Source: JAKAAZ01 sp963817855
GTDB lineage: Bacteria; Acidobacteriota; Terriglobia; Terriglobales; Acidobacteriaceae
Length of the DNA stretch: 64,000 nucleotides
Assembly (NCBI GenBank): GCA_963817855.1
Contig: CAWFQA010000004.1
Location: forward strand, 434,001-498,000
Direction: 5' to 3'
The notes under the pieces were generated by a model. The model saw nothing but the letters and a program-made list of their open reading frames with translations, ran no database searches and had not been told where the DNA came from. Within the stretch, counting starts at the first letter, position 1, and the number at the start of each line of letters is the position of its first letter. This document shows positions 16,703 to 26,298 of the stretch, one piece after another. The position numbers and the translations under genes are program-made.

Positions 16703-19541
16703 GAACGGGCTTCCTCAATTTTGGAAATTGCAGATGGAACGTTGTGCCGCGGCCCACCTTGCTGTCCACCTGAATCTTGCCGGCATGCTCCTGAATAATG
16801 CCGTAGCTCACAGAGAGGCCGAGACCCGTCCCACGTCTTTGACCTTCAACAACAGCGGTTTTGGTAGTAAAGAACGGATCGTAGATGCGGCGCAGATTCT
16901 CAGCCGCAATGCCGGAGCCGGTGTCGCCGATGATCACCTCGACTTGTCCGTTGTCAATGGTTTCAACGCGCAATATGCCACCCTCGGCCATGGCGTCTTT
17001 TGCGTTCAGAAAAAGGTTCAAAAATACCTGCTGAAGCTTTCCCATGTTGCCCAGGATGTCCGGCAACTCCGGCTGCAGTGCCAGGTCGATGGTGATGTTT
17101 GCGGTGTTGAACTGATGCTGCAATAGCGCCAGCGTTTCCTGCAAAACATGATTCACGCTGATTGCTTTGAACTCAATAGTGCTGGTACGGGAAAAGTTCA
17201 ATAGGCTGTTGACAATTTCCGACGCGCGAAATGTCTGCTGAGTAATTTTGTCCAGCAGGGGTGCGGTGCGATCGTCGTTGCGAATCTGTTTGGCCATCAG
17301 CTGGGTATACGACGAAATCACGGCCAGCGGAGTGTTCACTTCATGGGCGATGCCAGCTGCCAAAAGGCCGATTGACGATAGCTTGTCGGCCTGCATCAAT
17401 TGGCTTTCCAGCTGCACTCGGTCCGTAATGTCATCGACCAGGATGATGCGGCCGACGGTGGTAAAGTCCTTATCGACCAGCGGGGCAATGGTGATGTTGG
17501 CGTTACGAATTTCTCCCGCGCGAGTGGCAAGTTGGAATTTGTATAGATTATGCACGCCATTTTCGTGCTTCACCCGGTCATACTCTGCCAGAAAATCTGC
17601 CGGGAATAAATTCGCCAACGGCTGATTCAGCGCTTCCGACCGCGGCACTGCATACATAGATTCCATCTGCGCGTTCCAGCTGTCAATGCGATCGGCTAGA
17701 TCGACCGCCAGGATGCCGATGTTGATGGACTCGACGATATTCTCGTTGAATTCTTTCAACTGCTCGTACTCGGCAATCTTCTCCTCGAGTTTGGCATACA
17801 GGCGTGCATTCTGAATGGCGATGCCGATATAGCTGGCCAGGGTCTCCAGCAGCTCGACGTCTTCGCTGGAAAGGAAATCCCCTCTGGTCGTTCGACCCAG
17901 CCCCAGCACCGCAATGGTGCGCTGCTGCACTCGGCAGGGAAGATAGTAGTTCAGGTCTAACAGGGAGACAGCTCGCTGCTGGCTTTCGGTCAGGTGCGGT
18001 GTATTCTGCGTGCTTTCCAGGAAGATGTGCGAGCCGTCCTCGCGGCCATCGAAGCGTAGAAATCCTGTTTCGAGGCTTTCTGTATGGTTCAGGGCCAGTG
18101 CAGGAATTCCATGACTGGCCGCCAGCCGAAACTGTGAGATCCGGGCATCGCGTTCGTCATCCAGGAAGACGCCCACCCGTGCGACTTGCAATATACGAGG
18201 CAACCGATCGACCAGGGCATTCAGCAGGGTCCGCAGATCGGTTTGTGTATTCAGGCTGCGCGCAAACTCAACCAGGGTTGCGCGAGAATCGAGGCGCTTG
18301 CGATCGAAGACGCGATCCACTCGGTCCTGGATTGCACGTTTGATGGGATCGAAGACCAGAGCCGCAATAATGATCGCGGTCGCCAGTCCCCATCCTCCGG
18401 CCGCCGGCAGTCTCTTGTGCACCACTTCGCCGGCAAACGCGACAGCACCAAAGTAGAGTGCGACCAGGGTTCCAGTGGCCAACGTATACGTCACGCCGCG
18501 CTTGAAGATCAGGTCGACATCCATCAGCCGGTAGCGGACGATCGCATAGCTGAATGTCAGCGGAAGAAAGACCTGACACAACACCCCGATCTGGCTCAGA
18601 AGCGTCGGCGCGGATGCCTGCGCCAGCAAATAGGGAATCGCATAGAGAAGGGTGAACGGCGCGACCGCGAGCAGCGTGCCGCGCATCAACCATTTCAACT
18701 GCTGGCGCGTCAGCGGATTGTCGGCTCGGCGATAGTTAATGAAGAACACCAATGCCGCGGCCACGTAATACACCGTCATATAGCCGATCGCGACTTGGTT
18801 CAAGCGTTGGTAGAGCAACTCGGTGGCCGACCAAAGTTGAATGGCCGCGATAAACAGGCCTACAAGTGCGACTCCCGGGAGGTATAGGACCCACGCCATG
18901 CGACGGCGGCGCATGGTGGGATTGTGCTCTGGGAACGTAAAGGCAAAGTGCAGAAACAAGGCTGGTTGTGCGGCGCTCGCCACAATGTTGCCCCAGAAAA
19001 TGAACCAATCGAACAGGTTCAGCTTTGCCGTGTAATTGAAGGCGTACAAAATAAAAGACGCCAGGCAGAAGATGTAGAAGTGAACCGAACGTGGCGCCGT
19101 CCACCGTCGGAACAGGATGTAGAGGCCGATCAACAGATAGACGAGCGAAATGATCCTCAGACCGATTTCGATATTCCGGTCCGTTGGGATCAGGATTACT
19201 GGAATCTCAAGCCGCACGCCCGCCCGGGTGACGGAGTAGGTGGCCTTACTCCAGATACCGGTTGCGAACAGTTGCCGTTGCAAGGACGTGAGGCGTGGTG
19301 TGCGATGGTTATTAACGGCCGTGAGCAAGTCGCCGGGTTCAATGCCCGCGCGGGCGCCAGGACCTTGGACCAATACTTTTTGCGCGATCAGGCCGCCGGG
19401 AGCCTCCGCCCACCAAACCTGGTCCGTCGGAATCTGGAATTCGCTTTCGTGGCTGTAGTTAATCGCTGCCAAAATCACCGCGGCAACCGTTAAAGTTGCC
19501 AGTACAACAGCGGCGATTCGGAATGGAATGTTCCGTGGCAT
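16695..19541 (-). CDS. membrane histidine kinase with PDZ, seven-helix, GAF and PAS modules
   Basis: 948 residues. Order: TM helix (about 8-28); a PDZ-like periplasmic domain (about 45-110, with GPGARAGIEPGDLLTAV); a block of seven or so TM helices (about 125-350); a linker; GAF (about 430-580); short coiled coil (LEEKIAEYEQLKEF); PAS (about 605-700); HisKA with HEVNTPLAVIS (phospho-His); and HATPase_c with NAKDAM, GDTGSGI and GTGLGLS. It should phosphorylate the NtrC regulator whose gene overlaps its 3' end. The seven-helix plus GAF layout resembles bacterial kinases of the PrsK group, which belong to the same NtrC-type systems; the PDZ domain is an addition. The signal is unknown; membrane state or exposed protein C termini are possible. 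Confidence 0.92.
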   Translation of the reverse strand: MPRNIPFRIAAVVLATLTVAAVILAAINYSHESEFQIPTDQVWWAEAPGGLIAQKVLVQGPGARAGIEPGDLLTAVNNHRTPRLTSLQRQLFATGIWSKATYSVTRAGVRLEIPVILIPTDRNIEIGLRIISLVYLLIGLYILFRRWTAPRSVHFYIFCLASFILYAFNYTAKLNLFDWFIFWGNIVASAAQPALFLHFAFTFPEHNPTMRRRRMAWVLYLPGVALVGLFIAAIQLWSATELLYQRLNQVAIGYMTVYYVAAALVFFINYRRADNPLTRQQLKWLMRGTLLAVAPFTLLYAIPYLLAQASAPTLLSQIGVLCQVFLPLTFSYAIVRYRLMDVDLIFKRGVTYTLATGTLVALYFGAVAFAGEVVHKRLPAAGGWGLATAIIIAALVFDPIKRAIQDRVDRVFDRKRLDSRATLVEFARSLNTQTDLRTLLNALVDRLPRILQVARVGVFLDDERDARISQFRLAASHGIPALALNHTESLETGFLRFDGREDGSHIFLESTQNTPHLTESQQRAVSLLDLNYYLPCRVQQRTIAVLGLGRTTRGDFLSSEDVELLETLASYIGIAIQNARLYAKLEEKIAEYEQLKEFNENIVESINIGILAVDLADRIDSWNAQMESMYAVPRSEALNQPLANLFPADFLAEYDRVKHENGVHNLYKFQLATRAGEIRNANITIAPLVDKDFTTVGRIILVDDITDRVQLESQLMQADKLSSIGLLAAGIAHEVNTPLAVISSYTQLMAKQIRNDDRTAPLLDKITQQTFRASEIVNSLLNFSRTSTIEFKAISVNHVLQETLALLQHQFNTANITIDLALQPELPDILGNMGKLQQVFLNLFLNAKDAMAEGGILRVETIDNGQVEVIIGDTGSGIAAENLRRIYDPFFTTKTAVVEGQRRGTGLGLSVSYGIIQEHAGKIQVDSKVGRGTTFHLQFPKLRKPVHA

Positions 19542-19910
19542 TTCGAGGCTTATCTTTCCGCGTCAGAATGCCAAGACTAATTGTGCGGTTTCTGATGCAG
19601 TATTGAACTGTTGTGCAACTTGCGTGCCAGACTCACAACGCCCGGCCTTCGGAAATCTATACCGTGTAGTGCCATCACTTGAAGTACTTAGTGATTGCCC
19701 CGTCGGGCTCCAACCGTCGGCGTTGAGGCTGCACATTCCGCCTCGGACTGCTTTTTGCTTCGAGTTGCAGCGAACCCCGCCAATTTACATCGGATCGCCC
19801 TGTTGGCGCTTCCGTGGGCACCCACGGTCTTTTTCCTGCGGGGAGCTAATGATTCCTCGAAAGCTATCCACAATTCTAAATCGAAATATATGATTTATGG
19901 AATTTCCGGG
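19542..19910. other. 369-base intergenic region upstream of the kinase gene
   Basis: It separates the start of the kinase gene (19541) from the stop of glycerate kinase (19911), both on the minus strand. It must contain the kinase-regulator promoter. I see no convincing -35/-10 or -24/-12 pair and no coding frame with a ribosome site. A short GC hairpin (CGGG/CCCG, about 19907-19919) lies just after the kinase stop and is followed on the minus strand by AT-rich sequence, a weak terminator at best. Confidence 0.45.
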
Positions 19911-21284
19911 TCAGCCCCGATGTGAGTGGTCTTGAGGGGGTCCCGCGATCAGGATTCTCAAATCGCGAAGATTGTTTCCCGACGGTCCGATCACGATGGC
20001 TGCTCCTCGATTGGAGAGGAAGGAATAGACGTCGAATGTCTCGAGGGCGTGCAATGCCTGGGAGAACGCGTCGCCTTCGACCGTCGCGCGATCCACGACA
20101 GCTCCGGCGGCGGGACTATTTCCGTCGATCCCATCCGATCCTGCCGAAAGAATGGCCACAAGGTCATCTCCCGGGCCGAGCAGCGTGGCGGAATAGAGAG
20201 CCAATTGCTGATTGCGTCCGCCGATGCCGACCGTTCCCACGGTGTCGTGGGTCGCTGGCAGAGTCACACTGGCTTCCCCCGTCGAGATGACGCATGCGCG
20301 CGGTTGATTGACGCGAAGATCTCGCAATCGAGCGAGCAAATGTCTGGCTGCGGCTTTGTACTCCCATTCATCGCAGCTGTTGTCGATGACAGCAAAATAA
20401 CCGAGCGCTTTAGCGTTGTTCGCCGCGGCCTCGGCAAGGTTTTGTGCGCTCAACAGGGTGGATGCCTGAGCCTCTAGCTCGCCGGCCTTTGGCGTTTCCA
20501 CTAAGACAGCCGACTCAAAGAATTGACGCACGGCATCAGGGAACTGCGGTATCAGCTTGTAACGATCGAGAATTTGTTTGCACTCTTCAATGGTGGAAGA
20601 ATCCGGAAGCGTCGGCCCCGAACCCAACGCATCCTCGCGTCCAATGGGAACGTCAGACAGCAGCAGCGATCGGCACATTGCGTTTCCGGCGGCTTGCGCG
20701 AGGCGGCCACCCTTCACAGCGGAAAAATGCTTTCGGACGCAGTTGATTTCCGTAATGGATGCGCCGCTTCCCACCAGCGCGCGGTGAAAGGCCGCCGTCT
20801 CGGCCAAGGAGATCGAGGAGTCCAGCGGCAGTTCCATCATGGCGGATGCCCCACCGCTGATCAAAAAGAAGCACAGCGAATTCTCCGCCGAATCGAGCGG
20901 CAAATTTCTCAACATCTTTAATGCTGCGCGTGCGCCGGCGCAGGAAGCGTCGTTCGGTGACGGGTGGCCGCCAGCAAAAAATTGGATTCCGCGGGGAAGT
21001 TTTTCGACAACGCTCTGTGATTCTTCCGGCGCGATCAACACGCCTGCCAGATCGCAGCGGCGCGGCAAGCTTAGTTGGTGCAGCAGTGAAACAAGCATGG
21101 CGCGGGCGGCTTTTCCGACGGCCACAATTCGTACTCGCTGCACCTGGCCAAGATTAATCGCCTCTTCGCCTACCCGCAAGGTTTCCCCGCGCACAGACAC
21201 GTGGCGCGCCACCGCCTGCTCCACGCTGCAGTCGGCGAGGGACTGATCGAAGATCTTTCGGGCTATATCTCGCAAACTCGTCAT
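19911..21284 (-). CDS. glycerate 2-kinase (DUF4147/MOFRL family)
   Basis: 457 residues from ATG 21284 (MTSLRDIARKIFDQSL). The open frame runs about 130 residues further upstream, but that part lies over the alpha/beta-hydrolase gene in another frame and is not coding. The N-terminal DUF4147 domain has AVGKAARAM, GGHPSPNDAS and FLISGGASAMMELP; the C-terminal MOFRL domain has STGEASVTL and LSAGSDGIDGNSPAAGAVVD. The family phosphorylates D-glycerate to 2-phosphoglycerate, feeding photorespiratory or glyoxylate-derived carbon into glycolysis. It follows the hydrolase gene by 26 bases on the same strand, so they probably share a transcript. No other glycerate-pathway gene is nearby. Confidence 0.9.
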   Translation of the reverse strand: MTSLRDIARKIFDQSLADCSVEQAVARHVSVRGETLRVGEEAINLGQVQRVRIVAVGKAARAMLVSLLHQLSLPRRCDLAGVLIAPEESQSVVEKLPRGIQFFAGGHPSPNDASCAGARAALKMLRNLPLDSAENSLCFFLISGGASAMMELPLDSSISLAETAAFHRALVGSGASITEINCVRKHFSAVKGGRLAQAAGNAMCRSLLLSDVPIGREDALGSGPTLPDSSTIEECKQILDRYKLIPQFPDAVRQFFESAVLVETPKAGELEAQASTLLSAQNLAEAAANNAKALGYFAVIDNSCDEWEYKAAARHLLARLRDLRVNQPRACVISTGEASVTLPATHDTVGTVGIGGRNQQLALYSATLLGPGDDLVAILSAGSDGIDGNSPAAGAVVDRATVEGDAFSQALHALETFDVYSFLSNRGAAIVIGPSGNNLRDLRILIAGPPQDHSHRG

Positions 21285-21310
21285 GTGGTCATCCACTCGC
21301 AAGGGTACTG

Positions 21311-22015
21311 TCAGCGGCTGCCCGCGAGGAAGTTGTGCTTCACCCATTGAATAATTTCGGTCTGAACTTGGTCCAGCTTGCCCACAAAAAAGTGGTCGGC
21401 ATCCTGGATCCAGACCATCTTCTTCGGCTCCGGAGCCGTTGCGACCACCGCTTCCACCTCGGCGACAGGGCCGTACGGGTCGTGATCGCCGCTGATGAAA
21501 ACTTTGGGCTGACTGCACCTGGGCAGATATCGGTACGAATAATGTCGGCCCTCGGCCACTACTGGCAGGCCAAGCGCAATCAGACCGGGCACACGCGGGT
21601 CGCCGCAGCAAGCTCGCATACCGACATTCGCGCCGAAGGAAAATCCGGCGACCAGAATGGGGCGGTGAAATTCTTGCGCCAGCCAATCGAGAGCGGCGCG
21701 CACATCATCCTGCTCCCCATGGCCATTGTCGTGTACTCCCTCGCTTCTGCCAACGCCGCGAAAGTTAATGCGTAATACTGGAAATCCCAGGCTGTGCAGC
21801 GCCTTCATCGCGCGATAGACCACCTTGTTGTGCAGCGTGCCACCTCCCATTGGGTGGGGATGACAAACCAGGGCGCAGTAGAGAGCATCATCCAGGCCAC
21901 GGTTCAGCAGTGCCTCCAATGCGCCGGCGGGACCGGGGAGGTCAAAGGATCGAATGGATGGAGGAACGCGCGAGGATTCCATAGGTCGGCAGTATGGATA
22001 TTTTACGTGCTTCAT
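21311..22015 (-). CDS. alpha/beta hydrolase
   Basis: 234 residues, cytoplasmic. The fold shows as HPHPMGGGTLHNKVVYRAM (oxyanion region), INFRGVGRSEG, the nucleophile elbow GFSFGANVG with its Ser, and GDHDPYGPVAEVE and DADHFFVG carrying the Asp and His of the triad. This is the short DLH/YghX-like group, typically annotated as alpha/beta hydrolase or hydrolase of the CocE-like type; the substrate is unknown. Start ATG 22015, with ATG 21982 as a shorter option; neither has a strong ribosome site. It is divergent from the M20 gene and is followed by glycerate kinase. Confidence 0.85.
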   Translation of the reverse strand: MKHVKYPYCRPMESSRVPPSIRSFDLPGPAGALEALLNRGLDDALYCALVCHPHPMGGGTLHNKVVYRAMKALHSLGFPVLRINFRGVGRSEGVHDNGHGEQDDVRAALDWLAQEFHRPILVAGFSFGANVGMRACCGDPRVPGLIALGLPVVAEGRHYSYRYLPRCSQPKVFISGDHDPYGPVAEVEAVVATAPEPKKMVWIQDADHFFVGKLDQVQTEIIQWVKHNFLAGSR

Positions 22016-22083
22016 CGAAGCTGCACCCCGTGGGAGTGCATCCGATGTTGTATATCACTCCGCTAGCGGTATGCTGGAAATGC

Positions 22084-23094
22084 ATGCCTACAGACCCCGT
22101 AGCCCTCACACGCCAGTTGGTGGACATTGAATCCATCAGTGAAAACGAAGCCGAGGTCGGCCATTTCCTGTCGCGCTACCTTCGAGAGCAAGGTTTTCAG
22201 GTAGAAACGACGCCGGTTCCGCAAAGCGCCGGACGCGAACGTTTCAACGTGTATGCAGGAATTTCGAACGACCCACCAGACATCGTTCTCTCGACTCACA
22301 TGGACACGGTGCCGCCGTTTTTTTTGAGCCGCGAAGATGATCAATACATTTATGGACGTGGCAGCAGCGATGCCAAAGGCATCATCGCCGCACAAATCGT
22401 GGCCGCCGAACGCCTGCGTGCTATGGGCGTGCGGGTGGGACTGTTATTCCTGGTGGGCGAGGAAAACGGCAGTCACGGCGCGAAAGTCGCTAACCTGCAC
22501 CCCAAGGGCAGCCGGTTCCTCATCAATGGAGAGCCGACTGACAATCGCGTGGCGTTGGCATCCAAAGGCGTCTTGAATGCCGTGATTCGCGCGCGCGGGA
22601 AAATGGCGCATTCAGCCTATCCGGAGTTGGGGGACTCCGCGATTCACAAGCTGGTTTCTGTTCTGGAGCGGCTGCTGCACATGCCGCTGCCTTCCGATCC
22701 GGAGGTTGGGCCTGCCACGTTGAATATCGGATTGATTCAGGGCGGCCACGCCCCCAACGTGATCGCCGATGAAGCTTCAGCGACGATTCTTGTGCGTCTG
22801 GTCGGCCCGTCCGACAAAATTCGGGCCTCCTTGAAGGATGTCATCGGTGGCGACGCAGAACTGGACGTAGCACTGGAGATTCCATTTCAGAAGTTGAAGC
22901 GGATCGAAGGACTTTCGACCATGATTGCCGCATTCACGACGGACGTTCCCGCGTTGTCGCACTGGGGAGAACCGCTGCTGTTTGGGCCGGGATCCATCCA
23001 TGTGGCGCACACGCCCAATGAACGGCTCGCCAAGCAGGAGCAGCTCGAGGCGATCGATCTGTACGTCCAGGTGGCGCATCGCCTGGTCCAATAA
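22084..23094 (+). CDS. M20 family metallopeptidase (ArgE/DapE/Acy1 type)
   Basis: 336 residues from ATG 22084 (MPTDPVALTRQLVDIESIS), which matches the usual N terminus; the frame is open to ATG 21994. Metal ligands are visible: His and Asp in STHMDTVPPF, Asp in GRGSSDAKG, the catalytic Glu and ligand in LVGEENGSHG. The small dimerisation domain spans about 165-275, and a C-terminal IHVAHTPNERL holds the last His. The family hydrolyses N-acyl amino acids or dipeptides (acetylornithine, succinyl-diaminopimelate, acetyl-lysine); the exact substrate is not determined by what can be seen. It is divergent from the alpha/beta hydrolase, and the YyaL-like gene follows 51 bases downstream. Confidence 0.88.
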   Translation: MPTDPVALTRQLVDIESISENEAEVGHFLSRYLREQGFQVETTPVPQSAGRERFNVYAGISNDPPDIVLSTHMDTVPPFFLSREDDQYIYGRGSSDAKGIIAAQIVAAERLRAMGVRVGLLFLVGEENGSHGAKVANLHPKGSRFLINGEPTDNRVALASKGVLNAVIRARGKMAHSAYPELGDSAIHKLVSVLERLLHMPLPSDPEVGPATLNIGLIQGGHAPNVIADEASATILVRLVGPSDKIRASLKDVIGGDAELDVALEIPFQKLKRIEGLSTMIAAFTTDVPALSHWGEPLLFGPGSIHVAHTPNERLAKQEQLEAIDLYVQVAHRLVQ

Positions 23095-23145
23095 TCCTGC
23101 GCATCTAACCATGCAGAACGATTCAGAACGGAAGGGCACAGCACG

Positions 23146-25371
23146 ATGGCAGATCAGCAAGATCGCGCGGACGAAATTTCTCAGCTAGGGAAAAAGGCTG
23201 ATGCCGCGAGCGAGCAGCCGAGGGAAGAACATTTGAACGGGCTGGCGAGCGCGTCGTCTTCCTACCTGCGTTCTGCTATGCAACAGCCGGTCGATTGGCA
23301 GGAGTGGGGCGACGCCGCCTTTGCGCGAGCACAAAGGGAGAAGAAGCCAATCCTTTTGGATATCGGCGCAGTGTGGTGCCACTGGTGTCACGTGATGGAT
23401 CGCGAATCCTACGAAGACCCCGAGATCGCGGAAATCATCAACGGTCACTTTATCGCCGTGAAGGTGGATCGCGATGAACGCCTTGATGTGGACACGCGAT
23501 ATCAGGCGGCGGTGCAGGCCATGAGCGGCCAGGGCGGCTGGCCATTGACCGTGATTCTGACCCCAGAGGGCAAGCCATTCTTCGGCGGAACATATTTTCC
23601 GAAGGATGAACGATATGGCCGCCCTGGCTTTGGGCGCGTGTTGCTGACCATGGCGCATGCCTACAGCGATCGCCATGAAGAAGTGATGGAATCTGCCGAC
23701 AGCGTCGTGGCTGCGATTGAATACAACGAATCATTTTCTGGCCGTTCCGCGGATTTGCATGCTGGGATCGTCGACAAGCTGGTGCAATCCGCGTTGCAGC
23801 AGTTCGACAAACATAACGGCGGGTTTGGAACGCAACCGAAATTCCCGCATCCAGCCATTCTGGATTTATTGCTCGACTACGCGACTCGCAACGGCGATCA
23901 AACCGCTCACAACGTGGCTCGTCTGACGCTGGACAAAATGGCGAGTGGCGGAATGTACGACCATCTTGCCGGAGGGTTCCATCGCTATTCCGTCGATGAT
24001 CGCTGGATAGTTCCGCACTTCGAAAAAATGTCCTACGACAATTCGGAGCTGTTGCAGAACTACGTGCACAGCTTTCAAAGCTTCGTCGAGCCGGAACATG
24101 CGCGCGTTGCGCTGGAAGTGATTCAGTGGATGGATACGGTTTTGAGTGATCGCCAGCGCGGAGGATTCTATGCGTCCCAGGATGCCGACAAATCACTCGA
24201 TGACGATGGGGATTACTTTACCTGGACGCGCGATGAAGCGGCTGCTGTTTTGACTGCGGAAGAAATGGATGTCGCCGCAGCCTACTACGATATCGGCGAA
24301 CTGGGCGATATGCACCACAATCCGCAGAAGAATACGTTGCACATCGACCACTCCCTGGCGGAGATTGCGCGCCGCTCGGCGATCAGCATAGAGCAGGCCA
24401 CCGATCGGGTGCAGTCCGCGAAGAAGAAACTGTATGCAGCGCGCTTGCAGCGGCCAACGCCTTATGTAGACAAGACGGTCTACGTGAACTGGAATGGCCT
24501 CGCCATTTCTGCATACCTGGACGCGGCCCGTGTGCTGGAGCTCGACGCGCCGCGTCGATTTGCTTTGTTTTCGCTGGACAGAATTCTGCGCGAGTCGTGG
24601 CACGCAGATGGCAGCCTGGATCGTGTGGTGGCCTATGCGGATGGGAAATCCCCACCGGCTCCAGTGGCCGGAATGCTCGACGATTATGCGGCACTGGGAT
24701 TGGCGTGCCTCGATGCATGGGAATCGACTGTGCATCTGCACTATTACCAGCAGGCGGAACGTATCGCCGATGCGATGATTGCCCGTTTCTATGACGCGAC
24801 CAACGGCGGGTTCTTTGATACCGCACAGAATTCCTACGCGCCTGTGCCGCTGGGGGTGCTTGCGGCTCGCCGCAAACCATTGCAGGACTCCCCCACACCG
24901 GCAGGGAATTCGCTGGCGGCAATGCTGCTCCTGCGTCTATCCGAACTAAATAATAACAGAGACTTACGGGAGAAAGCGGAAGATACACTTGAAGCCTTTG
25001 CCGGGGTGGCGGAGCAATTCGGCTTGTACGCCGGCGCCTACGGTTTGGCGCTGCAGCGGTATCTGCTGCCACCGGTGCAGGTCTGCATCATTGGCGATGA
25101 TGAGGAAGCGAGACGCTTGGCCGTGATTGCGACGGCGCGCTATGCCGTGAATAAAACCGTGCTGAAATTTCCTCGGTCCGCGGTTGAGGCGCATGCGTTA
25201 CCGCCGTCATTGGCGGAAACCTTGCCGCATTTCCCGGAGCTGCATGAAGGAAGAAGTTTTGCGGTTGTCTGTAGCGGAACAAGCTGCCAGCCGCCCGTAG
25301 ACGAAGCCGAAGCGCTCATTGAATTGCTCAATCGCCTGCTCGAACCGAGCGGCAAGGGAAGCGCAAAATAA
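23146..25371 (+). CDS. YyaL/SSP411-like protein with thioredoxin-fold (DUF255) domain
   Basis: 741 residues. The N-terminal DUF255 thioredoxin-like domain (about 35-200) has LLDIGAVWCHWCHVMD, with the redox pair Cys78 and Cys81, and MSGQGGWPLTVILTPEG. The rest is an (alpha/alpha)6 toroid resembling N-acylglucosamine 2-epimerases and related hydrolases (PHFEKMSYDN, GGFYASQDADKSLDDDGDYF, YVNWNGLAIS). Conserved from bacteria to man, the family has no firmly established reaction. There is no signal peptide, so it is cytoplasmic. Start ATG 23146; the first 30 residues are polar and poorly conserved-looking. It lies between the M20 gene and PPK2 on the same strand, with 38 bases before the latter. 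Confidence 0.9.
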   Translation: MADQQDRADEISQLGKKADAASEQPREEHLNGLASASSSYLRSAMQQPVDWQEWGDAAFARAQREKKPILLDIGAVWCHWCHVMDRESYEDPEIAEIINGHFIAVKVDRDERLDVDTRYQAAVQAMSGQGGWPLTVILTPEGKPFFGGTYFPKDERYGRPGFGRVLLTMAHAYSDRHEEVMESADSVVAAIEYNESFSGRSADLHAGIVDKLVQSALQQFDKHNGGFGTQPKFPHPAILDLLLDYATRNGDQTAHNVARLTLDKMASGGMYDHLAGGFHRYSVDDRWIVPHFEKMSYDNSELLQNYVHSFQSFVEPEHARVALEVIQWMDTVLSDRQRGGFYASQDADKSLDDDGDYFTWTRDEAAAVLTAEEMDVAAAYYDIGELGDMHHNPQKNTLHIDHSLAEIARRSAISIEQATDRVQSAKKKLYAARLQRPTPYVDKTVYVNWNGLAISAYLDAARVLELDAPRRFALFSLDRILRESWHADGSLDRVVAYADGKSPPAPVAGMLDDYAALGLACLDAWESTVHLHYYQQAERIADAMIARFYDATNGGFFDTAQNSYAPVPLGVLAARRKPLQDSPTPAGNSLAAMLLLRLSELNNNRDLREKAEDTLEAFAGVAEQFGLYAGAYGLALQRYLLPPVQVCIIGDDEEARRLAVIATARYAVNKTVLKFPRSAVEAHALPPSLAETLPHFPELHEGRSFAVVCSGTSCQPPVDEAEALIELLNRLLEPSGKGSAK

Positions 25372-25409
25372 TCTGCAATCAAGACTTCGACGCATCTCAC
25401 GAGGCTGAA

Positions 25410-26294
25410 ATGGCAAAGAAATCGAAGACGACGATCGACACGAAGGATTTTCTGGTTCCTCCAGGCAAAAAGGTTAGCCTGAAACAGTGGCCCACCTTGG
25501 TGAAGCCTGTGTACGCAACCAAAGAAGCCTATCGGGAAATTCTGGAAGATCACGTGGCCAAGATGAGCTCTTTAGAGGAGCTCCTCTATGCTTGCAGCCG
25601 CTACGCGCTGCTATTTATTTTTCAAGGAATGGATTCCGCAGGCAAGGATGGCGCAATTCGCCACGTACTGTCCGGCATCAATCCCGAAGGCTGCCAAGTG
25701 TACAGTTTCAAGCAGCCCAGCGCGGAAGAACTGAAGCACGACTTTTTGTGGCGTACCAATTGTCGTTTGCCGGAACGGGGAATGATCGGCATCTTCAATC
25801 GGTCCTATTATGAGGAAGTACTGGTAGTGCGTGTGCATCCGGAGATGCTGAGAAATGAGGGGCTGCCAGGCGCGCACAAGGGAAAAACTCTATGGAAAGA
25901 GCGCTATCGTTCCATCGTGGAATCAGAGGAACATCTCTACCGGGACGGAACGCGAATTATAAAAATATTTCTTCATCTTTCCAAGGACGAGCAGCGCAAG
26001 CGCTTTCTTTCTCGCATCGATGACTCGCAGAAAAACTGGAAACTCAGCATCTCGGACATTCACGAACGAGAGTACTGGAAGGACTACCAGGAAGCGTACG
26101 AGGATTGTCTGACGGCGACCGCGACTCGTCATTCGCCGTGGTACGTCGTCCCCGCGGATGACAAGGAGAATGCGAGACTGATTGTTTCGCAGATTGTGCT
26201 CGACGCGATGATGGCATTGAAAATCAGCTATCCCACGACAACCGACGCACGCCGCGCGGAGCTACAATCGATTCGCAAACTGCTGGAAAAATAG
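25410..26294 (+). CDS. polyphosphate kinase 2 family protein
   Basis: 294 residues. The PPK2 core has Walker A in FQGMDSAGKDGAIRH (Gly73-Asp80), IFNRSYYEEVLVVRVHPE (Walker B region and lid start) and KIFLHLSKDEQRKRF. These enzymes move phosphate between polyphosphate and nucleotides, most often making NDP or NTP at the expense of polyphosphate. Only one PPK2 domain is present, as in class I or III enzymes; the class is not assigned here. It is soluble with no signal peptide. A PPK1 (56103) and an exopolyphosphatase (52082) lie in the same window. Its stop is four bases from the stop of the convergent GH59 gene, leaving no room for a separate terminator. Confidence 0.92.
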   Translation: MAKKSKTTIDTKDFLVPPGKKVSLKQWPTLVKPVYATKEAYREILEDHVAKMSSLEELLYACSRYALLFIFQGMDSAGKDGAIRHVLSGINPEGCQVYSFKQPSAEELKHDFLWRTNCRLPERGMIGIFNRSYYEEVLVVRVHPEMLRNEGLPGAHKGKTLWKERYRSIVESEEHLYRDGTRIIKIFLHLSKDEQRKRFLSRIDDSQKNWKLSISDIHEREYWKDYQEAYEDCLTATATRHSPWYVVPADDKENARLIVSQIVLDAMMALKISYPTTTDARRAELQSIRKLLEK

Positions 26295-26298
26295 AGAA

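Noticed and set aside
19542..19910. Sigma-54 promoter before the kinase gene (autoregulation)
   Set aside because: I could not find a GG-N10-GC pair in good context on the minus strand.
21285..21686. N-terminal extension of the glycerate kinase frame
   Set aside because: It lies over the alpha/beta-hydrolase gene, is arginine- and serine-rich and has no similarity to the family; MTSLRD at 21284 is the family start.
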